From NCBI RefSeq assembly GCF_905147045.1, contig NC_065888.1, positions 9,801,001 through 9,865,000 of the forward strand: 64,000 nucleotides of DNA, read 5' to 3'. This document shows positions 37,601 to 52,125 of the stretch, one piece after another. The notes beneath the pieces are model-generated. The model ran no database searches, had not been told where the DNA came from, and saw only the letters and a program-made list of their open reading frames with translations. Position numbers and translations under genes: made by a program. How positions within the stretch are numbered: the first letter of the stretch is position 1; each line of letters opens with the position of its first letter. Source of the DNA: Nymphalis io (Eukaryota > Arthropoda > Insecta > Lepidoptera > Nymphalidae).

Positions 37601-39160
37601 AGGAGCGACAATGTCGTTGCACTCTGGCTTTAGAATTATAAGATTATCTGGTTTACTTTTTAATGGAGGTGACTTTGTAGATATAGCTATTCTGGAAGTC
37701 ATTGAATTTTCGGGCAATCGAACATTGATGGAATTACTTCTAACAAAAATATTTTCGGGTCTCACACATTTTATATCTTTTTGAGTATTACTGATTAAGG
37801 TGGAATTATTAGTCACGTTACCTTTACAATAATACAACCTATGAATATCTAAATTATCAGCACTTCTATATACGATTTGACATAAAGGACAAACGTATAG
37901 AGGTCCTAGAGCATCATTTAAATCGCTTGGAGCGTTAAGTCCATTTGCTTTAGTTTTAAGTAGAAGATCCTTTATTATAGAGCCCTCAGGGTTTAAAGGA
38001 TGTTTTTGTTCTTCGACCATCTGAGCAAAACTTTCTGAATGTGATCTTTTTCTTACCAAGTTGTCTGATTCATAAATATTTTTCGTTAAATTCAAAGGTG
38101 TCGCTTCAGATTTTACCTCTAAATCATTTATAAATTGTTTGCTTTCTGCAATTTGCTTAATTTTACCATACTTTTTTTGTAAAGGGGTTTCAATAACATC
38201 AACTATGGCTTCATTATCTGATATTATTTTAGAGATATGTTCCGTAAGAAAATCAGCATTTTGTGAAATAGTCTTTTTTATCTTATCTCTTTCATCATTA
38301 CTCTGATAAAAAGCTGCTCTGAACTTGGGTTTATAAATTGTTTTTGATTTTTTACTATCATTTAAAGACGAAACTGTGTTCATCGAATCATATGTTAATT
38401 CAGGGGAAGAGAACTCATTCGGTCTATTATTTTCTAAGCGTATTATAGGAGTATCAGAACCAGTGTCTGATATTGAAGTAGGTGGCATTGACGTATCACT
38501 CTCTGAACCACCAGATAAGTCTTCTTCGTTAATAGTAGCAGAAACGTCTGCTCCTTGTAATCTTAAAGCATGTGTTCTTGATCTTCGGTGTTTGTACAAA
38601 TTTGACTTTGTCTTAAAAGCAAATCCACAAGGTATACAGGGATACGGTCTCTCATTAGTATGAGCTCTGATATGTTTTTGTAGAACTGAAGGCTTGGCAC
38701 ATGATAATTTACAGTAAGGGCATACATATCGCCCAGAACCTCCACTGTAAGTTTCTTTAATAAAATCATTTTCAAGATTTTCAGTCTTATTTAAAAATTC
38801 TTCAGAAAAACTGGTCTTACCAGATATTTGAACAAAACTATTTACATCACTTAACCTAAAATTTTCATCGTTATAATTAGTTTGTACATTTTTTTCCGCT
38901 TCCAAGCCTTGTTTATCGTATTTATCTTTGATTTTTTCTATTTCTGGGTGAGCTGCTGCAATACTTCCATTTGTTATAGTAGAACTGCAAGTGGCATGTA
39001 CATGTTTCGTTTCTTTTTGCCCATTATCTTCGCCTTTGATTGAATTAGATGGTATCATCGACAATGTTGATGCCATTTTTTTAAACTTTTTATGAAGATA
39101 ACTGTGATCATTGTTATTGGAAAAGTCATTATCCAAACGTTTTTCCTGTGTCAGCGGCAT
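31657..39160 (-). CDS. shn: Schnurri (HIVEP-family zinc-finger transcription factor)
   Basis: Five coding exons (35927-39160, 35676-35843, 34332-34582, 33486-33679, 31657-33293) join in phase to 1827 residues. The start at 39160 follows an in-frame TAA and a splice acceptor. Domains: a C2H2 pair at 147-197 (RYVCPYCKLSCAKPSVLQKH), a single C2HC finger at about 424-445, and a second C2H2 pair at 1184-1234 (RYVCSECGIRCKKPSMLKKH), split by an intron inside the second finger. An acidic stretch follows (about 1243-1277). A C-terminal group of three fingers spans about 1615-1710. In Drosophila, Schnurri is recruited by Mad-Medea to silencer elements and represses brinker in Dpp/BMP signalling; the C-terminal finger group is the likely counterpart of the part that does this. 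A PMDLS motif near 1362 could bind CtBP. Identification by domain order is strong. Confidence 0.95.
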
Positions 39161-39180
39161 CTTTTACGCGACTATTATAC
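39161..39180 (-). other. 5' UTR end of the first coding exon of schnurri
   Basis: Directly upstream of the ATG, TTGTTACAG at 39181-39189 makes a good splice acceptor. The 20 nt between it and the ATG contain an in-frame TAA. The transcript therefore begins further upstream (minus strand, higher coordinates) in one or more non-coding exons. Confidence 0.65.
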
Positions 39181-40231
39181 CTGTAACAATTGAAAATGTC
39201 AATTATAACAAAAAATATTATAATATATTTTCTAGTCGAGTTTTTTTTTTAAGAAAGAGGAGAATTCCGTACATGAGTATCGAAAATTATCCCCTAATTT
39301 ATATTTATTAAAATTCATGTTTCTATACTTGGTTCCAAATAAATTTTGCAAGAAATTAGTATTTCATTTTAACAGGTTTTTTTAGTATTCTCTATGAATT
39401 CACAACTTTACACTTTTGATATAATGTAAAGGAAATGTCTATATTGTTTATGTAATTGTTCAATATTTTAGCGAAAATAAAAAAAGGAAAATTTTTCATA
39501 TAAGCTTTAAATCATTTTACGATCTCAGACTTGCGCCATGCATTCTCTTTGCACACTGAATCTTAGTTTCTCATATCATGTACAAACTAAGGTTTATGTA
39601 TATTTTTAATGAATTAAATTATCAGAGCAACTGTGATATTATTGATGTTTGAACTTTGAAACCGAACACGTAACTACAAATAATTTTTATCTTTTTTTTG
39701 TTATGATAATAACGGAATCATTACTATTATTAATAATAACAAATATAATATGTACCTAATAGTTTGTAAAATAAATAAAAAAACAGGGCGTGAACGTGCA
39801 ATACAGCGCGTGAGACAGAAAAAAACTGGTATGAAAATTATTAATTTTTAATAAACCATTATTTGTAAATCATTATAATCTGTCTAAACCATTATTTGTA
39901 AATATTTTCCACAAGTCAACGTAACTATTTAAATAGTTTTTAAAAAGTCAAGTTTTTTTTTTCGAAACTTTTCAACAATTGTAATATTAGTTTTTGTTAG
40001 CATTAAATCAAAGAATACAAAAATATGTTCCGTTTAAAAATAACATTTTTTTTGCCCTTGGCAATGGCAACAGGCATTCGTAACATCAGTATCAACATAC
40101 AATATACATTCGCGCAAGAAATTGAGATGGAATAGTTTGTACTTATGTGACGATTCTTCTTTAATAAGAAATAATAATAATAATACAGGTAATATTATTG
40201 TATTACGCAAAGTTTAAATGTCAAGGCTTGT

Positions 40232-40251
40232 GCTATTTATAGTATATATAC

Positions 40252-40311
<60 letters not shown>

Positions 40312-40336
40312 ATATACTATACATATATATATATAC
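40232..40336. repeat. (TA)n microsatellite with a short TG block
   Basis: An almost pure run of TA with a central TGTGTGTG lies in the presumed first intron of schnurri. Confidence 0.95.
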
Positions 40337-42017
40337 CTTCAATTTAATTTTAAAATAAAAAAAGTCATGTATGATCGGAATTATTTACATAATTACTTAA
40401 AACTATAAAATTTCAAAAATATTCTCCACTTTCATAATCCTTAACAAATTTATACCAAATTTATAGATATATGATAATGTATCTATAATAATTACACAAC
40501 ATATATTGTATGTAATTTGTACGTGTACATGAACGGCAAAAATATATAGCGGCTTACGTTATACGCATGTATGTACTAAATTAACAGATAGTCGCTAATG
40601 TCATCAAAAAATAATAACTCCCTCCTCATAATATTATACTTGATAAACTTTAAGATTATCTAATTATATTTAAGTGATATTTTATTTAAAATTATGACAA
40701 TTAAAGAGCTTGCATTAATGTAGTAAAAATATATCAATGATTTATTTTGTCATTACATAAATTATGTTTTTCGTTTGCCCGTTTCATCATTGTAAGTCAT
40801 CACGTTTTCCCAGAATAAAAACAGTTAAATCAAAGACAAATAAAAGGTGAGTAGGTTTCATTTATTTAAATATGTTAATTAAAAACAATTTCATATAATT
40901 TATTTTATTCACACTCACTGTATTCTTCATGTATAGAAAACTTGACTAATTTCTGAACTTTTTGCACCTTATTAATATTTTAGATAACAATAACAAAATT
41001 CTTTTAATTGTTAAGAGTAGGTATAAACATAACATCTTGATTCCGCAACTGTTTGACGCAGAGCGCATGTGCTGCTCTACTCTGTTATGTCGAATATTAC
41101 GATGTGACATCATCGTGACGTAAGCACGAACTTGCGCTTTGCAAACGAGGATATCCCCGTTTTTTCTTAGAATCTGTATCTGCCAGCGTATATTAATTGA
41201 TATCCTATTATATCAATTAAAATATTTATTTATTTAGTGTTTAAACGATTCATATAAAATACATATTTCTATTTGTTTTTCCAAGTCTTATGATTGCTTA
41301 CATTTTATATTTTTAATTATATATAGATACATATTTAAATAATTTGGTACTTATCTAGAAAAAATACGATTATGATCATTTTTAATAACTAATAAAAAAG
41401 TCACTTTTATGTAATTATTATGGAATTTACATCCTTTTTTTATCATTAATAATAATCAAAACACTATTTCAAAAGATTTCACATTTGTATATTATATTGC
41501 TTCCATTTGCCTTTATTATAGTATATCGCATTAAGAGAGCGAGATGTGAAAATGCAAGTGTGAGTGTTCATCTAGATACAATCCAAATACATGTAGTGGT
41601 ACGAGTGACGACCTCGCTTTGCGCTCACTCGAGGCATTTGTGGAGGGCTGCGTTGCTGCGTTCTGAGAAGGCGTTACAATTTCTGAGAACCGGAGACAAG
41701 CAAGCCGCTCAGGTCGTTTATAACGAACGAGCAAATGAGCGCAGTACGCATTACGCACACAAATGTAAACGATTGCTCTGTTACCTAGATCAGTATATAG
41801 CTGTGACTCGCTTTGTGGCTATGTGCCTTTTTTATTAACATAATTCCGATTATATTATATTCTGACACTTGTGAATTCATTTCATTCATTACAAGAGGAT
41901 TAACAATATAAATATTTTAAATTAAAATTAAGGTACATACAATAAAAAATACCCCATACACTTACAAGCTGTTAGTTTATGCTTTTGTAAAAAAAATGTG
42001 TGAGAGACAAAGGAATC

Positions 42018-42110
42018 CCGATGGTCGGCCGCCGCCCGCCGGCCTGGCGCCAAGCCAGGCGGCCCTGGTGACGCCTGTGTCTGCCGCCAGCACGCCGCCA
42101 GCCTGTTTAG
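42018..42110. promoter_or_regulatory. Isolated GC-rich block in the presumed schnurri intron
   Basis: About 90 bp of very high G+C in AT-rich surroundings. It includes a GCCTGGC-GCCAA-GCCAGGC hairpin and a TGGCGCCA word (42045-42052), which fits the GGCGCC core bound by insect Mad and Brinker. No open frame or repeat match is seen. Its function is unknown, and it may be regulatory. Confidence 0.35.
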
Positions 42111-42812
42111 CCCTACTAATTTTATGTACCTAGTTCTATGTATACATTCCTATAGACATATCTGAATCAGTTGATTTAGGGTATATTCCGTATACCTAGG
42201 CGACATCTACTAAGATTCATTTTTTCGTAGTGAAGGTTTGATTTTGTTTAATGGATATTACTAATCTATCCCGCTCATATCGAGAATTCGCCCTTGGCCG
42301 TTGACAAGCAATGGATTACAAATGGTTTGCATTTTGCAATTATTAATACCTACGTATTTGATGTAGTAACAGTTAAGACGAAAATTATCACACTGCAGTT
42401 ATTTTGCGGCTATAGAACGTTTTAATTCATCACAGTCATATAATTATGTGAAAATAAATTATGTACACATCTTTAAAATGGTAAAGCTATTGTAAATAAA
42501 ATAATAATATAAAAGCTGCTTTCAAGTAGGTATTTAATGTGTGGCATATTTGACTTGGCTGTACAAAAACAATGATTTCCCAAAGATTCGACGTTTAATT
42601 TAGGATTAATGTTGTGTTATGTTAAAAATAACAATATTTTTTATTATTTACTCCAATATGTAAAGACCACTTAAGCATTATTATGTTGATAAGGCCTCAC
42701 ATAATATTAACCGATCAGTTTCATACAAAAACCTAAACATTACGAGTAAAATTATTTAAATTTACGAATTATTAAAATGTAATGAATAAGAGATTAACTT
42801 AAAATACCTTAC

Positions 42813-43280
42813 CAGCCGCGGGACAATAAATCAATCCACCATTATATTGGGAGTATTCTTGATATCATTTGTTTACTCCTTCTGAACATATGTCAACAAG
42901 TCCGATAGGCTGCATTTCACCCGCGCGCAAGTGAATCATCGTTAATAATTGCGCGACGATCCACGCCACGACACACACACTTACATACACCTTTTGTATC
43001 GTCACACTTGTGTCACTTACACTTCGGCAGAAGAATACCACTCTCTTTTTTGCGTATGATAATTATTGGTTTGTACGTAATTTCCTATTTTATCTATGAA
43101 CCGTGAATGTATTTCTGACAAACGCACATTCCAACGAGCGACGCACGTTACCACGCCGCGGCTGACTGTTCAACTGTTTTTAGTTGTACTTTGTCGTTGG
43201 TTCGTATCGTTTCGTTCCGTTCGGCTGTAAGCTACCTCCCCTCTGCCCGCGATCTCTCCGCGCGCCTCTCTGACTATACG
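42813..43280 (-). promoter_or_regulatory. Candidate promoter and leader exon of schnurri
   Basis: On the minus strand CCGCGGCTG/GTAAGGTATT is a strong donor that ends the exon at 42813. Upstream lies a locally GC-richer stretch (to about 43280) with ACACACAC and CGCGCGC blocks and no coding frame. Joined to the acceptor at 39181 it would give a 5' leader for schnurri with an intron of about 3.6 kb. The transcription start is not identified. Confidence 0.45.
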
Positions 43281-46200
43281 AGTGTGCGCTTGCTGTAAAG
43301 AAGTGATTCATGGCGCGTTCTATCTATCTCCTTCCTTCACCGCAACCGGATCGGTCGCTCGTCGTAATCTATTTATACATATCTATGCACGGACTTTAAC
43401 ACTGCGATTACAGTACCATCTTTTACAAATTTACTATAATATAGTAAATTGTAAGCTATTTCCTTAGAATTTCTAAAAAGATAAACAAACCTGTAGGACG
43501 TGAAGATGGTTAAACATCCTAATATCGATGTACTTCCTTTTGTACAAAATAATACATAATTACCTACTTTTATCTATTTGTCGACAGTACTTATTATTAC
43601 AGAAGGTATATATATTTTGCAGATCACGTTTTTCATGACAAACCTGGGTTACGGTTGTTATTTTTTACAAAATTTATATTAATATGAATGGATGAACAAA
43701 TAAGTAAAATACCTATCGATATACTTTTCAAGTATGTAGACATCACTATGATAGTATCACGTTCACCACATTTATTATTATTATTGCACTTGGTTAATAT
43801 TTCGTAAATCGCCTTTATAATGTTGTTTAAGTCAAGAAATTATTGACTACAGGTTCCATTCGTATAATTTTAATGCAGCAGTGATTTCGTAACGGTTGCG
43901 CCCGACTAGAACGGGTATCGGCTTTATGTGCCACTGTTCATTTTACATTCTCTACATAAACAACTGAGGCGCATTTTTATTCTTTATAGGAAGTTTTTTG
44001 TATAATTATTTAATAAATAAAAATTTAAATTTGTAAACAATTATATACAACAATCTATATATGTATAAATTGAAATATTTAAGCAACGAGTACCTATTGA
44101 ACTGGCATTTTCCTATATTTAACTTATCGCTTGAACTCGATATCGCTAAGACCTCTTTATCAAATTGCTAGTAACTATATTACTTATTTTGCTTAAAGAC
44201 AAATAAGATCGCGTCATCATGGATCTTAATATTTAGTAACTAAACTATAAGATGATAAGCAACAGTGGAGAAACTCCTCAGTACTCGAGTCAGATATGAA
44301 TGTATAAACACATTATTTGCAATGATAATTCAAGGCGCTTATCACTTGTGCGGAGGCGATGACGCACGCGCTATGTCGATAGCGCGCAGTCGCTCGATTC
44401 TTGGTCAGGAAACTAGTGATACATGGCACATCGAGACCGACAATGTTCCATAAAAATGTGCATATAAATAATAATCATAATATAAGTAGGTAAAAATTTA
44501 AAAAAGGTAAGCCAAAATTTCTTAATAAATTTTGTTTAAAGCTATATCATTATATTTAAATCGAAAAATGTCATATCAGGCAATAGAAATTTCTCAATAG
44601 AAACGGGAGCGCCAAGGTGCGGAGCACTTGTTGCATTGATTCTTTGACGTTTTCCGCCTGTTGCTGGCTAGCCACGTCACACCGTGACCTTGAAACACGT
44701 GCCACAACAATTGTGGGGGATAGGTACACAGATTTAACAATAATTGTTTAATTGCTACAATAATAGAAAAATAGACATAAAATAATTCATAGCAACGCGT
44801 AATAATGAAATAACATGATGTAAAATATTCACCCGATCTTTAATAACAACAAGCGCCGAGTTGATGGAAACATAGCTATTGAGTAAATTGTAAGTCCGGC
44901 CAGGCGCCATAAAGTCGCGTGGGCGGGAAACCCGTCTTGGAAGCGAACGTTGAAATCAACACACATGTATAAATGGTGCGTGCCAATTGCCTACCTTCTT
45001 TTTTTTAAGATTAAGTAGGTACATATATATAGGTAGGTACATAAACGTAAATAATTTTGTCAATATTATTATCTTAATAGGAATCTTTTAAATGTGGCTG
45101 TATCATACTTTGGAGAAGAATGGAGGTAATGTACTGTGTATCACTAAATGAAAGCTTCAAAGTAAGCAAGGATTCCCCCACCCTAGTCGGGCTTCCCTTA
45201 GAACCGGGTCATCGGCTGGCTGGCCTGACCGCTATGCCGGCGCGTTGCTGTGACGGGCCGCTCGCTACTCGACCGCGCCCCGCCACTGGTCGCCTTGTTA
45301 GGTGTTTCGGTATACTGGCTACGTAACGCCTACTTATTTATACCAAACTAATCGATAGCCTTTGAATGACACGCAAACGCAAAGGAATTTAATGAAAGTT
45401 TTAAATAATAATAAGAAAAAAACAAAACATGGCAGTAATAGCAATGTATGTAGTAAGAAAAAATACACACATATACTTATTTATGTAAATTTATGTAGCA
45501 GAAAATAAAGTCCAAGAGTACCATTCATCTCCTATGATGCTTTTCTCCTAAGATTCATACAGTAATTATTTTTTAATAAATATTATTTAATATTTGTTTC
45601 CTAATGGTTAACATTTTATGATTTAAAATCCGTTCGCCAAGTAATTTGACCTTGGGGTTATTCAAGTTTCAAAGTGTTTTTCTCCTCCAGAAATAAATTC
45701 GCAGAAGCAGGATGAAACGCAAGACGAGCATTTCTGATGACGATATGAGCACGGCAGTTTATTGCCAAAATATGTATATTGTAAATTTCAACGATTAAGA
45801 AGTTCGTAAACCAGCTTAATGTTTTTTGGAAAATATAAATTTAGCTTTTTTCGAGTTATTCGGCTCGACCTCGTACTTTTATTCGTATAACTTGTAATAT
45901 CTCTAAAACTACTGGTTGAATTGCAATTTGTAAAAGTTAATTTTAACTTATAGAACACGCTTCAAATTTAGATAAAAATAATTGTTTTGATAAGGATGAA
46001 TATTCTGTAACAAATTAATGAATCTATATTATCGTTTATTTCACATTATTTTAAAGAAAAAACTGCCTTCTGTGCCTTATCTGTTAAAGATAGATATTAT
46101 ATGCCGTCGCTGTGATTTTTCTGTAAACTTTCAAGATCTATAAAACTAATGCACCTACAAAATAATTTTTGATTTAGTATAATATAGTTTTGGCAGCATA

Positions 46201-46913
46201 TAACGTATATCATATAACTCTACGTTTAAGGACCAGAAATTTTATTTCCGACATCGAAAACGTTGACTATATCACAAAAAAAAAATATAAACATACTTTA
46301 AAACCTATAACCATTTCCAAAACTGTAAACCATCATAATATTAAATACAACAGATTCATATTCATCGGAATAGAAAATTTGTGTAAAGCTGAGAAAATAA
46401 CAAACAAATTAGGTACCTACAATTTTATAATATTGGCACCGTAATCAAATTACTTAAACATTATACGAGTTAAAAATTATTTTGTTTCATAAAAAATCGT
46501 AAGCCGCAAGATAATTTTTTTGTTTTGTGGCTGGTAATAATGATAAATATTTAATTATTATCGACTTTACTTATAAAACTTGTTTAGCAGGTGATTATTT
46601 AAACAATGCTGTATCTTCTTCTTTCAAATATCAAAACAATAATGTCAGTAAGAGCGAGATCAGTGTTTAATTAAGCTAAGTAAATAATATAATAATATAC
46701 TGTTCCGGGAATTTTCAACATTGCCTACCAACGTTAAACGTTTCTGCTGTTACCCCGTGGGCCGTAGATGTTAAATAGTCTATAAGAATTGAGTTTTCAA
46801 ATGCAGAAAGATAAAAAAATGTTTCCACATCCAAATGATAGTTTAAGAGAAGCGCGTTCAACCAAAAAAAAGCAAATAATTTCTTCAGTTTTATTACATT
46901 AGTGACTATTTCG

Positions 46914-47060
46914 ATAGTATAGTGGCTAGCTATAAGGCCGCAGATGCCATGATCCTGTGTTTAAAACCCGCGTCATGTGGGTTTTTCTATCGACTCTGTA
47001 AATATCGTGTAATGTCCCGCGCAGTTAACTGTAGTCTCTCTTGAAATCGACCATTATCAA
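46914..47060 (+). repeat. tRNA-headed SINE remnant (family C-like)
   Basis: GATAGTATAGTGGCTAGCTA followed by AAGGCCGCAGAT and a decayed B box (GTTTAAAACCC), then TGGGTTTTTCTATCGA, parallels the head of the element at 7645-8085. Mutations in the stems and B box argue against a working tRNA gene. Confidence 0.6.
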
Positions 47061-50000
47061 TCGGAACGTCATCATCATAAGTATAGATTGGTAGAAATTA
47101 ATTAATTTTATACGTCTGTAATAAGTTTGATTTCCCTTATAAGTAAAAATTACGTGATAGAAGTATGTAGTACTGACTAGTTGCCTCCTTAATTGCTAGC
47201 ATACCTAATAACAATGATTAATTAAATATTTAATCGTAAAGCAAAAGTTAACAAAGCTAATATTAATAGAATATCAATGTATATTATGAATACATAAAAC
47301 ATTACTTATTGTGATATCGCTTGAATATAAAATACCTACTCCAATTTTACTTAATTAATTTTATTAAAACGACGCGACTAAAATGTTTTTGTAAGAATAT
47401 TTTTCGGATAACAAATACCTATGCCATACACATGTTTAAATATGATAATAATATATGTGAGTCAGCGAGTCCGCGGAGCTCAGCAACACTTGACCAAATA
47501 AATATCTATTAATTGTTACTAGTCTTTCCTCAATGACGCTCATTGCCATTTGCATACGACGAAATAACGCTCATGTTCGTAATTCGATATTTAGTGTAAT
47601 ATGGCGAGTGATTTGCTTAGTCATATTACTTTACGACACAAATTTCGAATTATTCAGAAATTTGTAATTTTTTCTTTGAGCGAAATGCCATGCACTTTAA
47701 ATAGACTTGGCGTATATTTCTTTCATTACAAATACAGGCGAAGTGACAGTGGAGCGCGATGGGATTAACATTTGGTAATTTGCCAGAGTTTTGAGTTTGG
47801 GGAGGTGTTCCTGTTTCCGAGATGCATTCTTCACGCCTACACAAAAATCGTTGTTAAAATATAAACTCCGTAATAAATAGATGATTTAAAAATATGATTG
47901 TAAGCTAAGACGAAATATATGTACTAATACTTAAATTTTAATTGTATAAATTATCTACTCTGAAAAATTGTGGCATTATAATGAATGTATGAAAAAGTCA
48001 TGTTTTTGCGTTATAATTCTGCAACTTCTATTCTATTCGTTGATAATGATAACTTATGATAAAAGATAATCTGTTATAATACAATAGATAACTAACGTAA
48101 CGAATTTGGCGCTGTAATCTCTAGTAGGTTTTTGTCGAACATATATTTTATTACTCACGTTTTAAACACATATTATATGAAATTCTATGGTTTTTATTGA
48201 AGCATAATCTACAAAGTGATAAAAATGCTATAGTCATTGCATAATGTAAATACATGGTTTTGTTATAATAATAGTTTCCCACGTGATATCGCACATATAT
48301 TTCCTCGAAATTTTCAATTAAAGAATGTGTTTTACGGTAAATCAAGGCACTATCTGACTTATACACGAATTAATGATAATAATTTATCTATTCTACAGAA
48401 ATATACAATGATTTTATGAATTGTTTGTTCTGCATTAGGTAGACTGTTTATTATAATTTTCATCGTTACTCAAGAAGAACTCACGAACTTCTTACGAAGC
48501 GTTGTCATTTGAAAAGGCTAATGAGTCACACGTAATAATTACAAGTTATTACTAAAACATTTTTTTAAGTAAGACGTTTAAAAACTGACTTTCGTAGCAA
48601 ACCTAAAAATCAAATTAAACAGGTATACGCCTATTGTAGTAGTAGAGATTTGTGTTTGTTGAATTGTGTTCATGTAACATTTTGTCAAGACTCCAGGTAT
48701 ACAAAAAACTTACTATTTCTACTATCGATGTTATTTAATAATCGCATCTCTTGTAATGAATAAAACCTATATCTATAGATTAATATTTTTTCGAGATAAG
48801 GTATAATTGTTTGCTTCATAACGGGTTTTTTCTCACATGGAAGTTCTGTAGCAATTTATTATAGTGATTACTCTAATAAATAATATAATATAAAATATAC
48901 ATATAAGCATAATAAATAACTGTAACACTGTTACTGCGGTACCAGTAAACTTGTAAAGTGTTAAATCTAGCAACAGGCTCGTCACAGAAAATACTTTTTG
49001 CAAAGGACCATATTGTGACTAATCCCTGCCTACCTTAATTATAAAAGAATTAACTATTCATATTTTTATTATTTAAATACTGTATTGGCTCGTGATTTCG
49101 TCTAGTTAACTAGGATCCTTATAATGTTGTTTTCATAATAACCGTGTTTTTTTAGAGCGTCAGAAATCACATGTTCAACAAACTATAGAGGAGTCAAATC
49201 AAACTATGTTTATCTTTTAAAAACGTTTTTTTTATAAATATTTTGTTTTATGTTATTTAATAAAAGCAAATTAAATTAATTAGGAGAAATCGTAAAAAAT
49301 TTCAGTTAGGTCTAACATGATACATGACAGTAGCTCAACATATGCGTCTATATGGATCGTATCTTTTGTTCCAAAAATAGTTTCTATGTCAGCAGTTAAC
49401 ATTTGGCCAACTAGTGTTTAGAGCTGTGTGCTGGTATGAGTTGTATTTTTAATGGAAAGAAATAATACATAGGATAAATCTTAATCATCAATATCGTCTA
49501 AATCTTTCGATTATTATTTTTTACAAACAGTTCCTGAACTGAACTTACACTCAGAAAAAAGTTACTATGGTAGGTAATTTAAGTACCGACCTTTTAATAT
49601 TTATTTAATAATTATTTATTGATAAAATAAGAATACTTTGAATTTCAAAATTATATCAATAACAATAAACTTTAATTTGCAAAACCAATACAGTTACATC
49701 TATTAATATGATAAATATAGCTATTATATATACTTCTCAATTAAAAATGTATATTGCGAAAACGCTCAGTGTTGTGTAATGGTGTTGTCCATTTGCTATA
49801 CTATAGCAAGTGTTGTCGATAAGGATAGTTGAATCGTCACAAGCAATGACAGAGCCGTGAGTCGTCATTAGTAAGTTGTGTTGAACCGGTGTTACGATTC
49901 TCGGAATCCCCTAGCACGCGCCACCGCCCCCCGCCTTCCACCGCCTCGAGTTACAAACTTTTTCTCGTTTACCTCTCTGTTATTTCTTGGAATTCACCTA

Positions 50001-51197
50001 GCTTCTCAGTTCTCACTAGCGCTTTGTATTTTACAATATATCGATCTCTGTTTTAGTCGGTAAACTTGTTTAATAAATGCTATTTTACAATGACCGCTTT
50101 GCTTTTATTCATGTTGAATTTTAAAAAAATTAATTGGTTTTCGGTAAATAAAGATTTTTATTTATTTTGGATATTACTATAAGTGTATATTATATTTATT
50201 AATTATTAATATATTTATATAAATAAAAATGTTTATATTGTAGTCAGAAATAATCTTTACCTATATTATTCTTTTAAATGTAAAGTGGTCGAATTAGATA
50301 GGTACAACGAAATGATTGTTTTTCCAAGAATGTTTCGAAATATTGATAATGATTTCTTTAAAAACTTCTGAAGTTAGTTTGTGATAATACTTACATAAAT
50401 ATAATTATAACAGATATATTGTTTAACTAATGCTTTCACTGAGATAATATAATAAATACTTTTAATATATATGAATAAACTCTTAATAATAATTATATGT
50501 GTATAGGTACAATTATAATAATAAGAAATCGCTTAGATTTTAACATATAGAGCTGAAGCTTGTTTCTACATATTTTATATATAATAGTAATTAAATTATA
50601 CATACGTGACAATGAATATTTGTACGAAATCTGTTTATCGGTTAACTAAAATCACTATTAATTAATTCTTCAGCTATGACCATTTCGCTACTACATCAAA
50701 TGATTTATCTAGGCGTGGAAAATATATGTCCGACTGTCGGCGCCCCCAAGACTCGTTTGCGTTACCATAGTGACCCTCATGAATAGACTGTACTTCAAAC
50801 AGGGTAAAGATACACGAGTAAATAACCGAACAGAGAACAGTCGCATCGCCTATAGACTAATATCTAGCGTAATTGTCTGTGTAAGCAGTTGCTTACCAAT
50901 TCAAGAATTTTCGACAGAAGAAAATCAGGCTTTGCTGCGTCAATTTAGAAGAAGGTTGGGGTGTTCTCCTCCATTGTTTCTTATTATTATACTGCATTAT
51001 TTTTAATTCATTGAATAAATAAAAATAGTACAATTTAAATGTACTATGAAATGAGTTAACTATAAATATTATAAGTTAATTAAATATTGAAACGGATATA
51101 CAACATGAGAAACTTTTAATACGAATCACGCGTAGGTGTATGTTAGTAGCTGTGAAATATATTTTCACATTAAGCTAAAAAATATATATACCGTAAC

Positions 51198-51505
51198 CGT
51201 AACAGCCTGTGAATGTCCCACTGCTGGGCTAAAGGCCTCCGCACCTCTTTTTGAGGAGAAGGTTTGGAGCTTATTCCACCACGCTGCTCCAATGCGGGTT
51301 GGTGGAATACACATGTGGCAGAATTTCAGTGAAATTAGACACATGCAGGTTTCCTCACGATGTTTTCCTTCACCGTCAAGCACGAGATGAATTATAATCA
51401 CAAATTAAGCACATGAAAATTCGGTGGTGCTTGCCCGGGTTTAAACCCGCGATCATCGGTTAAGATTCACGCGTTCTTACCACAGGGCCATCTCGGCTTT
51501 CGAAA
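51198..51505 (-). repeat. SINE family B, near full length
   Basis: On the minus strand from about 51505 it has a tRNA-like head: AAGCCGAGATGGCCCTGTGG, then B box GGTTTAAACCC. The body leads to CAGCCTGTGAATGTCCCACT (read on plus at 51204). It is the best-preserved of the copies here (others near 12995, 28168 and 60770). Confidence 0.8.
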
Positions 51506-51951
51506 AAATATATATACTTAAGTATAATTAATGAAAGAAACATTAAATTTTGGTTGAAGTGTATCTATAATTTTTGTATGTTATTTTTCAATTATGGTTG
51601 TAAAAACAGTTTAACAGTTATTATCCAAGGATTAACAATGCCCCGAAAAAAGTGTTATGTATTTTTAAAGCGACAAAAGCAGTGGTTCACAATATTCAAT
51701 TTGAGACCACATTTTGCTAATTTTCTTAAGTTGCTTTGTTGTATATATTTTGTTATTACAGTTTATAGAAATTCACAAACTGATATAAACATTTAAACGT
51801 CATGTATTCCAGGTACCTACCTGCATTGTAGCCAAAACTCTTAGCTTAAGAGCGCACATAAAGTCACTAAACTTTCATATTTCAGCCTGCGCCCACATCA
51901 TTAATTTTGAACTGGATTTGTCCCCGAATAATGAATTAAAATATAAGCAAA

Positions 51952-52125
51952 TGTCTGAAGGGTGAGTGAGCCAGTGTAACTACAGGCACAAGGGACATAA
52001 TAACTTCGTTACTAAGGTTGGTCGCGTATTAGCGATGTAAGGAATTTCTTATATCGCCAATGTTTATGGGCGGTGTTGACCACTTAACATTTGGTGGACC
52101 ATTTGCCCGTCCGCCTTTTTTTCAC
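51952..52125 (-). repeat. SINE family A, truncated copy
   Basis: It has the family A blocks on the minus strand (GGGTGAGTGAGCCAGTGTAA read on plus, and the GACCACTT to GTCCGCC end). About half of the element is missing. Confidence 0.75.

Noticed and set aside
42045..42090. A Mad-Medea-Schnurri silencer element (GRCGNC, 5 nt, GTCTG)
   Set aside because: GACGCC and GTCTG occur close together, but the spacing is 3 nt, not 5. At 55240-55262 a similar pair has 7 nt between.
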